A stretch of DNA of 64,000 nucleotides from Desulfatibacillum alkenivorans DSM 16219 (GTDB lineage Bacteria; Desulfobacterota; Desulfobacteria; Desulfobacterales; Desulfatibacillaceae), in contig NZ_FQZU01000004.1 in NCBI RefSeq assembly GCF_900142135.1, forward strand, positions 62,001 to 126,000, in the 5' to 3' direction. Made by a program: the position numbers and the translations under genes. Numbering within the stretch: position 1 is the stretch's first letter; each line of letters opens with the position of its first letter. Under the pieces are notes generated by a model that was given only the letters and a program-made list of their open reading frames with translations, was not told the origin of the DNA and did no database searches. Shown here in pieces: positions 17,563 through 25,384 of this stretch.

Positions 17563-17796
17563 GGGTGGCCCAGGCAGGCTTTTTTGCCTGGGTTTGAAGA
17601 ACAAAAGGCGCGGCCATATAAGAATGCAGAAATTGGGCACGGTTGGCGGGCGCACGGATCTGCTTGCATTCATGCTTTTGTTTGGCTTTGGAAAAGGCGT
17701 TCGTCTGCGGGAGATTGATGGCTTCTATCACCTCAAAGGCCGCTCCTACTGCGCTGACGCGCCCAGGCAGGATGCTGCTCTGCCTGGGGCGCCCAT
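17563..17796 (+). repeat. Dispersed repeat, copy B (~234 bp)
   Basis: The second copy of the element described at 13522-13753, inverted relative to it, with the same boundaries (GGGTGGCCC... and ...GGGGCGCCCAT). Its left hairpin CCCAGGCA-N9-TGCCTGGG (17569-17593) has a T-rich loop, and its right hairpin is GCGCCCAGGCA / TGCCTGGGGCGC. No transposase is linked to either copy. Confidence 0.8.
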
Positions 17797-18004
17797 TATC
17801 ATCGGTTGCGGCATTGATCGTCATCCCGGCAAGGACGATCCGCTTTTCAGGATCTTTCGCAAACCGGAAACCCGCGTCCTTTCAGGCTTACCATGGAATA
17901 TGATAACTTGTTTGAACGCAACTCAGTATTGTGGGGGGCTCGCTTCTAACAAGCCGCAAAAACAGCTTATTGAAGAGAGGATGCGCCAACCTGCGCAAAG
18001 ACGT

Positions 18005-18646
18005 TTACAAGCCTACGATAGCCGCAGCCCTGACGGGCGAGCCGTCTCCGCGCTCTATGGCAAGCGGGAAGCAGCAAAAGATAAAATCCCCGGCCGGCAA
18101 TTTTCCCAGATTGGCCAGGTTTTCAATAATCAGCACCTTTTGTCCCAGCAGAATGTTGTGCACAGGCAAATCCTCGGAATCCACGGCGTCTATGGAAAGG
18201 GCGTCCACGCCCACGCCTTTGATAGGCGCCTGAATCAGCCACTCGGCGGCCTCAGGCGTTAAGACGGGAAATCCGGAAAAATACTTTTCCCCGCCCCAAA
18301 AGGCGTCCCAGCCCGTGTATAGGAGAATAAAATCCATGGGCCTGCTCATGCACCCCGTCTGCTTTAGAAAATCCAGACTGACAGGCTTTGAACCGAGGGG
18401 CCGGCAGTCCACAACCTCTCCCTGGCCGCAAAAGGCCTCCAAAGGCAGGGCGTCTATGGTGTTGCCATGGGATAAAAGATGAGCGGGAGCGTCCACATGC
18501 GTGCCCGTGTGAGAGGACAGGGTCAAAAGCCGCTCCACACAGCCTTCCTTTTTCAAGCTGGCGGCGATCCGGATTTCCGGGCTGGGATCGCCGGGAAAAA
18601 CCGGCATTTCCGGGGTGATGGGGCGTGACAGGTCAATGACTTGCAT
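18005..18646 (-). CDS. Cyclase family / kynurenine formamidase-like metal hydrolase
   Basis: 213 residues. The metal-binding signature His46-T-G-T-His50-x-Asp52-x-x-x-His56 (HTGTHVDAPAH) with a further His60 defines the PF04199 cyclase family, which includes arylformamidases and isatin hydrolases. The strand DLSRPITPEMPVFPGD at the N-terminus is typical. Substrate unknown; no tryptophan catabolic genes are nearby. It is third in an apparent operon, four bases after the PDZ lipoprotein gene. Confidence 0.87.
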   Translation of the reverse strand: MQVIDLSRPITPEMPVFPGDPSPEIRIAASLKKEGCVERLLTLSSHTGTHVDAPAHLLSHGNTIDALPLEAFCGQGEVVDCRPLGSKPVSLDFLKQTGCMSRPMDFILLYTGWDAFWGGEKYFSGFPVLTPEAAEWLIQAPIKGVGVDALSIDAVDSEDLPVHNILLGQKVLIIENLANLGKLPAGDFIFCCFPLAIERGDGSPVRAAAIVGL

Positions 18647-18650
18647 AGAA

Positions 18651-19049
18651 TCAATTCCCGGAGACGGACACCCTGGTCATGGTGAAAATCAGTTTTTCCT
18701 CCATGGAAGCCCTTTTGATCGTCAAGGTGACGGATTCTCCCACTGGCCCGCGCATTTTTTCCTGGATCAGCTTGTCAAACTCCATGCCTTCGGTGGGCTC
18801 GTTATTGATATGGGTGATGACGTCCCCTTTTTCCACGCCCACCCGCTTGGCGGGCATGCCTTCCAGCACGTCCAGAACGACCAGGGGGCCTCTGTGATTG
18901 AATACGTTGGGGTCGAACAATTGGCCCACATTAAGGCCCATTCCCCCGAACTTCTGGTCCTGGGAGCAGCCGGTTACGGCCGGGAGCCCCAATAGGACGA
19001 TAAGCGCCAACACCGTAAAGAACGGTATATAGAAAGCCTTTGTTCTCAT
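18651..19049 (-). CDS. PDZ-domain lipoprotein
   Basis: 132 residues. A hydrophobic leader ends in a lipobox-like LPAVTGC (Cys28), so the mature protein should be lipid-anchored. Residues ~50-125 form one PDZ domain: PLVVLDVLEGMPAKRVGVEK, then GDVITHINNEP, and a C-terminal strand SVTLTIKR. There is no protease domain, so it is an adaptor or binding module. It sits between a hypothetical gene and the cyclase gene, with gaps of 19 and 4 bases. Confidence 0.82.
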   Translation of the reverse strand: MRTKAFYIPFFTVLALIVLLGLPAVTGCSQDQKFGGMGLNVGQLFDPNVFNHRGPLVVLDVLEGMPAKRVGVEKGDVITHINNEPTEGMEFDKLIQEKMRGPVGESVTLTIKRASMEEKLIFTMTRVSVSGN

Positions 19050-19068
19050 ATGCTTTCCTTTCCGGTCA

Positions 19069-19716
19069 TCATGATGTCCCTTCCTCTTGCCAGGACCATT
19101 GCTTGGAGATGAACAGGATGTATCGATATTCCTCCATGGAGCCTTTTTCCCGCTCCCCGTCCATCAATGCCTTGATTTCCTCGTTGATGCGGTCCCTTTC
19201 CGGCTCCATGTCCATTTCATCCTCCACAATCACCTGGGCGGAGTATATGTTTGCGGACACGCTGAAGCCGGGGAATTTCAGCCTTTTTTGTTTTTTTTCG
19301 TCTTGTGCGGACGGTTTTTCAAAGCCGAGGCGGTTAAGGGCTTTTTCCAGCTTGGCGAAAGCCCACGGCCTGGCGCCAGTCAGGTCCACCGTCAAAATCA
19401 GGAAAAAGGAGGTCTCCTCGTCGGTTTCTTCCCCGGCAGACGCCCCGTGCTGGAATTCCTCTTCCGAAGCGGCATGCTTTTTTTGCTGGTTTTTCAGCCA
19501 TTTGGTAAAGTATTCCTGCTTGCGAGCCTCGTAAGCCAGGATGCTTTTCAGAGTTTCGTAGTTCTTATCCGAATACTCAACATCCTGCACGTTTGCTTTG
19601 TGGAAAGTTTGGGCGATAAGCTCGCTCTGGGGCGCCGGGATTTTTCCCAGCTCCCTTTTAATGCGCTCAAAGTCTTCCAGATTTTTTCTGAGATGCCCGT
19701 TTTCCATGGAGTTCAT
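19069..19716 (-). CDS. Hypothetical protein with helical N-terminus
   Basis: 215 residues, unrecognised. The first ~90 residues are charged and helical (likely coiled coil). From ~100 a predicted alpha/beta domain starts with FFLILTVDLTGARPW and ends with EYRYILFISKQWSW. No signal peptide or membrane segment. It is the first gene of the run into the PDZ lipoprotein and cyclase. Met4 is an alternative start; neither start has a strong ribosome site. Confidence 0.7.
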   Translation of the reverse strand: MNSMENGHLRKNLEDFERIKRELGKIPAPQSELIAQTFHKANVQDVEYSDKNYETLKSILAYEARKQEYFTKWLKNQQKKHAASEEEFQHGASAGEETDEETSFFLILTVDLTGARPWAFAKLEKALNRLGFEKPSAQDEKKQKRLKFPGFSVSANIYSAQVIVEDEMDMEPERDRINEEIKALMDGEREKGSMEEYRYILFISKQWSWQEEGTS

Positions 19717-19903
19717 TTAAAACTGATCCCGAGGATAGAAAAAAATGGAAAGTTCACGCAACCGGGAGCATTTATCAAACCAACCCTTAAAAACCGTCAG
19801 CCCAAATTTTGTTAAGGGGCGGCAGTTTGATACCGGTTGCAGCCTGTATTCGTCATGATGCAATAATACCTTTCCATCCCTTGGAGGGCAAGAAAAACAA
19901 CGG

Positions 19904-20353
19904 TTAAATGCCGGCCCCTTCCTTTTCAGCCTTGACCTTTAAGGCTTTGTTCATCATTTCAAACCCCGTTTTTGTGCGCTCCATGACGGTTTTGGGTATA
20001 AAAGGCGAGAGCAGGCCGGAAAACTCCTGTCTGTGCACATGCAAGACGCCCCCGCCGGGCTGCGGATGGATTTCAAAAATATGCTCTCCGTCGGCCAGGC
20101 CGGGAAACAAAACGCCGCCTTTCCAGGCAAATATTTTTTGAGGGGTGCAGCGGGTGACCTTGGGGTGAAAGGTCAAAATGCGTTTTGTTCCAGGCATCCT
20201 GGGACGGCAGGTCAACCTGGCGCCAAAGGCGGGGCGCCCTGCAGACTCCAGAATAAACGGATTCCATTGCCCATACCCGTCTAAATCCGTGAGGATGGAC
20301 CACACAAGCCCGGCGGAAGCGTTAATAACAATTTCCGTATGGATTTTTCGCAT
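19904..20353 (-). CDS. SRPBCC (START-like) domain protein
   Basis: 149 residues. The opening 'INASAGLVWSILTDLDGYGQWNPFI' is the signature of the polyketide cyclase/SRPBCC ligand-binding fold, and the C-terminal long helix (VMERTKTGFEMMNKALK) closes the cavity. Such proteins bind hydrophobic ligands, and there are no catalytic residues to name. AGGAGG lies close before ATG. It is monocistronic, with flanking gaps of over 100 bases. Confidence 0.85.
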   Translation of the reverse strand: MRKIHTEIVINASAGLVWSILTDLDGYGQWNPFILESAGRPAFGARLTCRPRMPGTKRILTFHPKVTRCTPQKIFAWKGGVLFPGLADGEHIFEIHPQPGGGVLHVHRQEFSGLLSPFIPKTVMERTKTGFEMMNKALKVKAEKEGAGI

Positions 20354-20466
20354 GACGGCCCCTCCTTAATACAGTCGGAAGATCAGGCCAGGGGGAGCTT
20401 TAGAGGGCGTCGGCTTTGGGTGAAAATGCTACGTAATCAACAGCGCTTAAAAAGGATCATGCAGCC

Positions 20467-20856
20467 TTAAAGCTGAAGATTTTCTCTGGCGGTCAAATAC
20501 AGGCAAACCTTGTCCAGCAGTTTGCGCACGTCAAAGGGCTTGGGTAAAAATCCGTCAAACCCGGCATCCATCATTCTTTCTTCATCTTCATTGGAGACGA
20601 ATCCGGTCAACGCAATGATGGGAATAGCCCCTGTTTTGGCGTCCGATTTTAAGATTTTCGTCGCTTCCATGCCGTCCAGAAGCGGCAGGCCCAAATCCAT
20701 GAGGATGAGGTCCGGCAGGTCCGCCTGGGCCATTTCCAGGCCCTGTTTGCCGTTGGCGGCCACGGACACGGAGCAATAACAAACCTTTTCCAAAAGATCA
20801 TGAAGAAGGACTCTATTTGTCTCGGAATCCTCTACGACCAACACTTGTTTTTCCAT
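20467..20856 (-). CDS. Single-domain response regulator
   Basis: 129 residues, one receiver domain only: acidic pair E9-D10, phospho-acceptor Asp54 (LILMDLGLPLLDG), Thr in ALTGF and Lys in LPKPF. It has no output domain, so it acts by protein contact or phosphotransfer. I start at the ATG at 20856 with GGATGG upstream rather than the upstream TTG. It follows the GAF-histidine kinase gene by 54 bases and is its likely partner. Confidence 0.88.
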   Translation of the reverse strand: MEKQVLVVEDSETNRVLLHDLLEKVCYCSVSVAANGKQGLEMAQADLPDLILMDLGLPLLDGMEATKILKSDAKTGAIPIIALTGFVSNEDEERMMDAGFDGFLPKPFDVRKLLDKVCLYLTARENLQL

Positions 20857-20910
20857 ACTTTTCCATCCCCCGGTCAACCTGCGGATTAAGGCGAATCCTG
20901 CAAATTGCTT

Positions 20911-22368
20911 CTATCCGGCGGCAGACTGCGCTTCTTCCTTGCTCGCCCATGGGCAAATGCCTATGGGAAGCGTGAACACAAAGCAGCTCCCTTGATGTCT
21001 GCCTTCACTTTCCACCCAAATTCTACCCCCATGCAACTCTACCAAACGCTTCGCCAGGGGAAGACCCAAGCCCGTACCCGGCGTCTTGCCGGAAAGGCCT
21101 GCACTGACCTGGTAAAAATCGTCAAATACCCGCTTCTTGTCGTCTCCTTCGATGCCGATTCCCGAATCCCGCACAAACACTTCAATCCATCCCGGATTAT
21201 CGTCCTGATCCTGGGAACCCCCCCCGTCCGCAGGATCATGGATCACCCTGGCGCCCACGCAGATGGCGCCGTTGTCCGGGGTGAATTTTGCGGCATTGGA
21301 TAACAGATTGAAAAGGATCTGTTTTAATTTGGTGTGGTCTGCCAGTATGGCCATTTCCTTGATTTCGTCCGAGACGTCCACGGTGATGTCTATTCCGTGT
21401 TTGAAGGCCTTTTCCCGGATGAGATGCAAACTGCTTTCCAGGATAAAGGAAATCAGCAGAGGCTCCACCTCCAGCTTCATTTCCCCGGACTCCACCCTGG
21501 AAAGGTCCAGGATGTCGTTGATCAAATCCAAAAGGTGCTTGCCCGACTCCAAAATATCGTTGACGTACTGCTTTTGCTTGGTATTGAGACCGCCGAAATA
21601 CTCTTCCTGCAATACCTGGGAAAAGCCCAAAATGGCGTTTAAGGGCGTACGCAACTCGTGGCTCACGCTGGAAAGAAAATCGCTTTTGGCCCGCTTGGCG
21701 TGCTCCAGGGCCAGGCGAAGCCGATGCACGCGTTGGCTTTGCTCCTCCTCCCTTTCCTGCAGCTTTTTATATTGATGAGTCATCTTGGCCACCGCCTGGG
21801 CGCTGAATACGGCGTCAGCCAACTTTTCACAATCCTTTTCCAGGGACTCAATAACCTCACGGGGGATGGACGCGCCTTTTTCCGTTCGCAAGTGTAAGAC
21901 GCCCAACGCGCCGAATTCCCTGGCTACTAGCGGAATGGAAAGATCTCCGTGATCGGAAATCCCGCCCTGGGCGTTAAGATGGTCCGAATCGTCCAGGCCA
22001 AAGGCATAGGCGCCGGGCTTGCCGGTTTGAAAAGCCAGGCCGCACAAACACGTCCCCACTTTCACCTGGTCGCCGCAGGGGGGAGGATTGTCATCCATCC
22101 CGGTTCGCGCGGCCAGATTTAAAACCTGCTCTTTGGCGTCCAGCAAAAACAAGCTCCCGCCGCGAGTGGCGATCGAAGCGTATTTTTTCAGGACGCCGTC
22201 CAACCCTTCCCGGACAATGGAGTCCACATCCGTTATCCGCAGGATCTCGCAGGTATGCTGAAGCCCAAGATTCCTGGCTAACTGCCCGGCGGCCCTTCCT
22301 TTTCCCGCCCTGGAAAGCCCGCCGGCATGGCCGGAATTGTTGGCTGTTTTTTCAGGATCTGTTTCCAT
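20911..22368 (-). CDS. GAF-domain sensor histidine kinase
   Basis: 485 residues, soluble. The N-terminal ~30 residues are unassigned. A GAF domain spans ~37-190, then a coiled-coil linker (~195-230). HisKA has His237 in FLSSVSHELRTPLNAILGFS, and HATPase_c has N box NLLSNAAKFTP, G1 DSGIGI and G2 GTGLGLPLAKRLV. No membrane segment, so it senses a cytoplasmic signal. Genes on both sides encode response regulators: an HD-GYP regulator upstream and a single receiver downstream. The spacer upstream carries a TGTGAAAT operator-like cluster. Confidence 0.9.
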   Translation of the reverse strand: METDPEKTANNSGHAGGLSRAGKGRAAGQLARNLGLQHTCEILRITDVDSIVREGLDGVLKKYASIATRGGSLFLLDAKEQVLNLAARTGMDDNPPPCGDQVKVGTCLCGLAFQTGKPGAYAFGLDDSDHLNAQGGISDHGDLSIPLVAREFGALGVLHLRTEKGASIPREVIESLEKDCEKLADAVFSAQAVAKMTHQYKKLQEREEEQSQRVHRLRLALEHAKRAKSDFLSSVSHELRTPLNAILGFSQVLQEEYFGGLNTKQKQYVNDILESGKHLLDLINDILDLSRVESGEMKLEVEPLLISFILESSLHLIREKAFKHGIDITVDVSDEIKEMAILADHTKLKQILFNLLSNAAKFTPDNGAICVGARVIHDPADGGGSQDQDDNPGWIEVFVRDSGIGIEGDDKKRVFDDFYQVSAGLSGKTPGTGLGLPLAKRLVELHGGRIWVESEGRHQGSCFVFTLPIGICPWASKEEAQSAAG

Positions 22369-22477
22369 TACACCCGTACGAAAAGAGGATTGCCCGCCAT
22401 GTATACATCAGGCAGGGTTGCCGAAATCTTCAGGCCGCCGGGAAAATCCGCGTCGGCAGGCGGCTCGGATCGATATC

Positions 22478-22561
22478 TGTGAAATGAATCACTCTTATAT
22501 TAACACAGTTCTGAAAATAATCTGTGAAATGCGTTACCGTCACAATATGACCTATTTCACA
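22478..22561. promoter_or_regulatory. Operator-like cluster of TGTGAAAT half-sites
   Basis: TGTGAAATG at 22478-22486 and 22523-22531 in the same direction, and ATTTCACA at 22554-22561 in the opposite direction. The last two make a perfect 8-bp inverted pair 22 bases apart. It lies between the HD-GYP regulator gene and the kinase gene, in an AT-rich island, and is a candidate binding site controlling the kinase gene. The motif resembles CRP/FNR-type half-sites (TGTGA), which is inference. Confidence 0.45.
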
Positions 22562-22574
22562 ATAGCCAAAAAAA

Positions 22575-23681
22575 CTAGGTGTAAGGCAGCTCGGCCATCT
22601 CCACCAGCTTGCTCGGGCTCGTGTCCGGATGCTTGCGTTTGATGGACAGAATTTCCTCTTTGGCGGAAAAGAATGCGTCCACAACCACTGGATCGAACCG
22701 CAGGCTTCTGCCTTCGGCGATAATGGCGAAGGAGTCCTCTACGGATATGGGCTCCTTATAGGGCCTCCGCGAAGTCAGGGCGTCAAAGACGTCCGCCACG
22801 GCGCTGATTCTGCCCACAAGGGGGATCTGTCTTTCGCACAACCCGTTGGGATAGCCGGCGCCGTCCCATCTTTCATGGTGCGTCATGGCAATGACCTCGG
22901 CCAGCTTGATAAATCCCACGTCCGAACCCTGAAGGATTTGGGCGCCGATAACCGTATGGCGCTTCATGATCTCCCATTCTTCAGGCTCCAAACGCCGGGG
23001 CTTTAAAAGAATCCGGTCCGGAATGCCGATTTTTCCAATGTCGTGCATGGGGGCTGCGTACAGGATGGATTCCAGGATTTTCTGCCCCAGGCCGATTTCC
23101 CTGGCAATGGCCACGCTGTACTGGCTCATGCGCTGAATGTGGTCGCCGGTGTGCTCGTCCTTGTATTCAGCAGCCCGGCTGAGGCGGTGAATGGTGTCCA
23201 GGGAGGCGTCCTTGACCCTTTCATAGGCCAGTTCCAACTCCCTGGTCCGCTTGGCGATCTCGGTTTCCAGGTCCCTTTGGTACGACCGCATATGGTCGTT
23301 ATAGGCCTTGATTTTCAGGGAATTGGCGACCCGGGCCTTTAGTTCCAGCTTGTCCACGGGCTTGGTGAGAAAATCGTCTGCGCCCGCGTCCAGGGCTTTT
23401 ACCCGGTCGTCCACCTCTTTGAGGGCGGTGACCATGATGATGGGGATGATGCGGGTGTCTTCGTTGGCTTTGAGGCGGCGAGCCACCTCAAAGCCGTTGA
23501 CGCCGGGCATCATAATATCCAATAAGACCACGTCGGGAGGCGTTTCCCGAACAATATCCAACGCTTCTTCACCGCTGTGCGCTTTGAAAAACTCATAGCC
23601 CATAGGCAAAAGCATGGCTTCCATGAGACGGAGGTTTCTTTCCTCGTCGTCGACGGCCAATACCCTGGGTTTTATCGGCAT
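22575..23681 (-). CDS. Response regulator with HD-GYP output (RpfG-type)
   Basis: 368 residues. Receiver domain 1-~125 with Asp55 (VVLLDIMMPGVNG). A helical linker follows to ~170, then an HD-GYP domain with His213-Asp214 (HDIGKIGIPD) and HHERWDGAGYPNGL near 266-279. HD-GYP proteins hydrolyse cyclic-di-GMP to GMP; GAGYP in place of GGYP is a common variant. It heads the signalling cluster and is probably phosphorylated by the neighbouring GAF kinase (inference). GGGAG precedes ATG. Confidence 0.92.
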   Translation of the reverse strand: MPIKPRVLAVDDEERNLRLMEAMLLPMGYEFFKAHSGEEALDIVRETPPDVVLLDIMMPGVNGFEVARRLKANEDTRIIPIIMVTALKEVDDRVKALDAGADDFLTKPVDKLELKARVANSLKIKAYNDHMRSYQRDLETEIAKRTRELELAYERVKDASLDTIHRLSRAAEYKDEHTGDHIQRMSQYSVAIAREIGLGQKILESILYAAPMHDIGKIGIPDRILLKPRRLEPEEWEIMKRHTVIGAQILQGSDVGFIKLAEVIAMTHHERWDGAGYPNGLCERQIPLVGRISAVADVFDALTSRRPYKEPISVEDSFAIIAEGRSLRFDPVVVDAFFSAKEEILSIKRKHPDTSPSKLVEMAELPYT

Positions 23682-23774
23682 GCTCTATTCTCCCTTGGCT
23701 TCAACCTATGCTCGGACAGTTCCGGACGGCAAAAACGCATACCCGCAGAGCCTTGTAACTCCGTCATTTACATT

Positions 23775-24317
23775 CTAAAAGGAGTCCTGATGGACGAATT
23801 CGCTTATTTCCTTGCGCTTGGGAGCGCCCGAATCCTTGGCGATATGCCCCATGGGAACCATGGCCACCAGCTCCATGCCGTCGGGCAGATTCACGATCTT
23901 GCCCGCAGCGTCCTGGTCGAACAGACCCACAACCACCGTGCCCAGGCCAAGGCTTCTGGCCGTCAGGCAAAGGCTTTGGGTTGCAATGCCCAGATCAAAC
24001 AGCATCCAGTCTCCGAACTTGGTCGTGACCTGATCCTTGTAAAAACCGGAGGAGTTTTTCTTGCCGCAAACCACCAGAACGAGGGGCGCTTCCACCATGG
24101 CCTTGGATGCAGGATTGCCCTTGCCCAAGGTGGCCGCCAGCTTTTCCTTGATCTCAGGCTTCTTGACCACCACAATTTCCCAAACCTGCGTGTTGGCCCA
24201 GGAAGGAGACCATTGCACAGACTCCAGCACCTGCTGCAGCATGGATTCATCCACTTCCTTGTCCAGATACCGACGTACGCTTCTTCTTTCCTTGATGAGC
24301 TTCAGCATTTCCGACAT
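23775..24317 (-). CDS. Nitroreductase family flavoprotein
   Basis: 180 residues. FMN-binding opening 'IKERRSVRRYLDKEVDESML', SPSWANTQVWEIVVV, and C-terminal LGTVVVGLFD...MVPMGHIA; together they define a minimal nitroreductase domain. Members are FMN-dependent NAD(P)H oxidoreductases acting on nitro compounds, quinones or enones. No fused ferredoxin domain. GGGGGTG precedes ATG. Monocistronic. Confidence 0.9.
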   Translation of the reverse strand: MSEMLKLIKERRSVRRYLDKEVDESMLQQVLESVQWSPSWANTQVWEIVVVKKPEIKEKLAATLGKGNPASKAMVEAPLVLVVCGKKNSSGFYKDQVTTKFGDWMLFDLGIATQSLCLTARSLGLGTVVVGLFDQDAAGKIVNLPDGMELVAMVPMGHIAKDSGAPKRKEISEFVHQDSF

Positions 24318-24445
24318 AATACACCCCCGTAATCACAAACCTCAAAAGCGGTTTTAAGGATTGCGCAGTCTGAGTTGAGGGCCGGAACAACAGCTGTATT
24401 TGGTTCCGACTCCTATTATCAATAAAAATGGAGATGGGCGATTTG

Positions 24446-25378
24446 TCAAGGCATCCGTGCCGCAATGCCGACCCAACCGCCCGTCTCTTGTACCCTTTCA
24501 ACGGAAAAACGGCAAGCGTCCAGTGCTTCCAGCACCAGATCCTTTTTCTCCGCCATGATTCCCGAAGCAATAAAAATGGAGCCCGGCGCCATAATCTGGG
24601 GAAGTCCGGGAATAAGCATCACGTTGGCTTCCGCCGTGATGTTGGCCGCAACCATGTCAAAGGCGCCTTCCACAATTCCCGCCAGAAGATCCCCCAGCCA
24701 CAACCCGAAATCACTGTCCGGAACCCGGTTGCATGTTAGGTTCTTGGCGGCCGCCTCCAGGGCGTCCATGTCGTTGTCGCAGCCATAAACCTTGCGGGCG
24801 CCCAGCTTATACGCCCCTATCATGAGAATGCCTGATCCCGTACCCACGTCCAGAAACCGTTCCGGCGCCTTTTTAAGGCATTCCGTTTCGATCATTTCCA
24901 GGCACACGGCCGTGGTCGGATGGGTCCCCGTGCCAAAGGCCATGCCCGGATCCAACTCGATGAGCATGCGCTTTTCCGGGTTTTCGTAGTCCTCCCAACT
25001 GGGCTTGATGACCAGGGACTTGCCGATTTCAATGGGGTGAAAATGGGCCTTCCACGCTGTCTCCCAGGGCTGGTCGTCCTGCTCCGAAAAGCTGACGGAG
25101 AAATCCGTCAGGACCGATCCCTTGAGATCTTCCAGAGCCCCGGTCAAATCCGCCTTGCGCCCTTCGAACAAATCGTCCAAGGGCAAAAAGGCCGTGACGC
25201 TGTGCTCCTTGCTGTCCGGAATGCTGGATCCCGAGCCGTCCTGGACCATGCCGGTTTCGCCGGGCGTCGTCATTTCCAAGCCTTCCGCGCCGTGCTCCAT
25301 GACCAGATAGGAGACCATTTCCTGGGCCAGTTCCGGCTCAGCGGCTTCAAATACGATTTTTATTTCCATCCATTGCAT
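24446..25378 (-). CDS. prmA: Ribosomal protein L11 methyltransferase
   Basis: 310 residues. An N-terminal substrate-recognition domain (~1-115), then a class I SAM methyltransferase with the PrmA-specific block ELDPGMAFGTGTHPTT and SAM loop FLDVGTGSGILMIGA, acidic residue in VYGCDND, and a catalytic-loop region 'MVAANITAEANVMLIP' (PrmA usually NI). The cytoplasmic enzyme trimethylates L11. The gene follows dinB by six bases. Met4 is a possible alternative start. Confidence 0.92.
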   Translation of the reverse strand: MQWMEIKIVFEAAEPELAQEMVSYLVMEHGAEGLEMTTPGETGMVQDGSGSSIPDSKEHSVTAFLPLDDLFEGRKADLTGALEDLKGSVLTDFSVSFSEQDDQPWETAWKAHFHPIEIGKSLVIKPSWEDYENPEKRMLIELDPGMAFGTGTHPTTAVCLEMIETECLKKAPERFLDVGTGSGILMIGAYKLGARKVYGCDNDMDALEAAAKNLTCNRVPDSDFGLWLGDLLAGIVEGAFDMVAANITAEANVMLIPGLPQIMAPGSIFIASGIMAEKKDLVLEALDACRFSVERVQETGGWVGIAARMP

Positions 25379-25384
25379 AGAATA

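Larger units (their letters stand above)
17144..18004. other. Intergenic region with repeats
   Basis: 861 bases without a convincing gene. The right half carries repeat copy B (17563-17796), preceded by a short REP-like element (17519-17546). From 17797 to 18004 nothing else is recognisable beyond a CATCCCGGCAAGGA motif that recurs at the right edge of the window. The promoter of the TPR gene should lie in 17150-17260, but I see no strong boxes. Confidence 0.5.
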
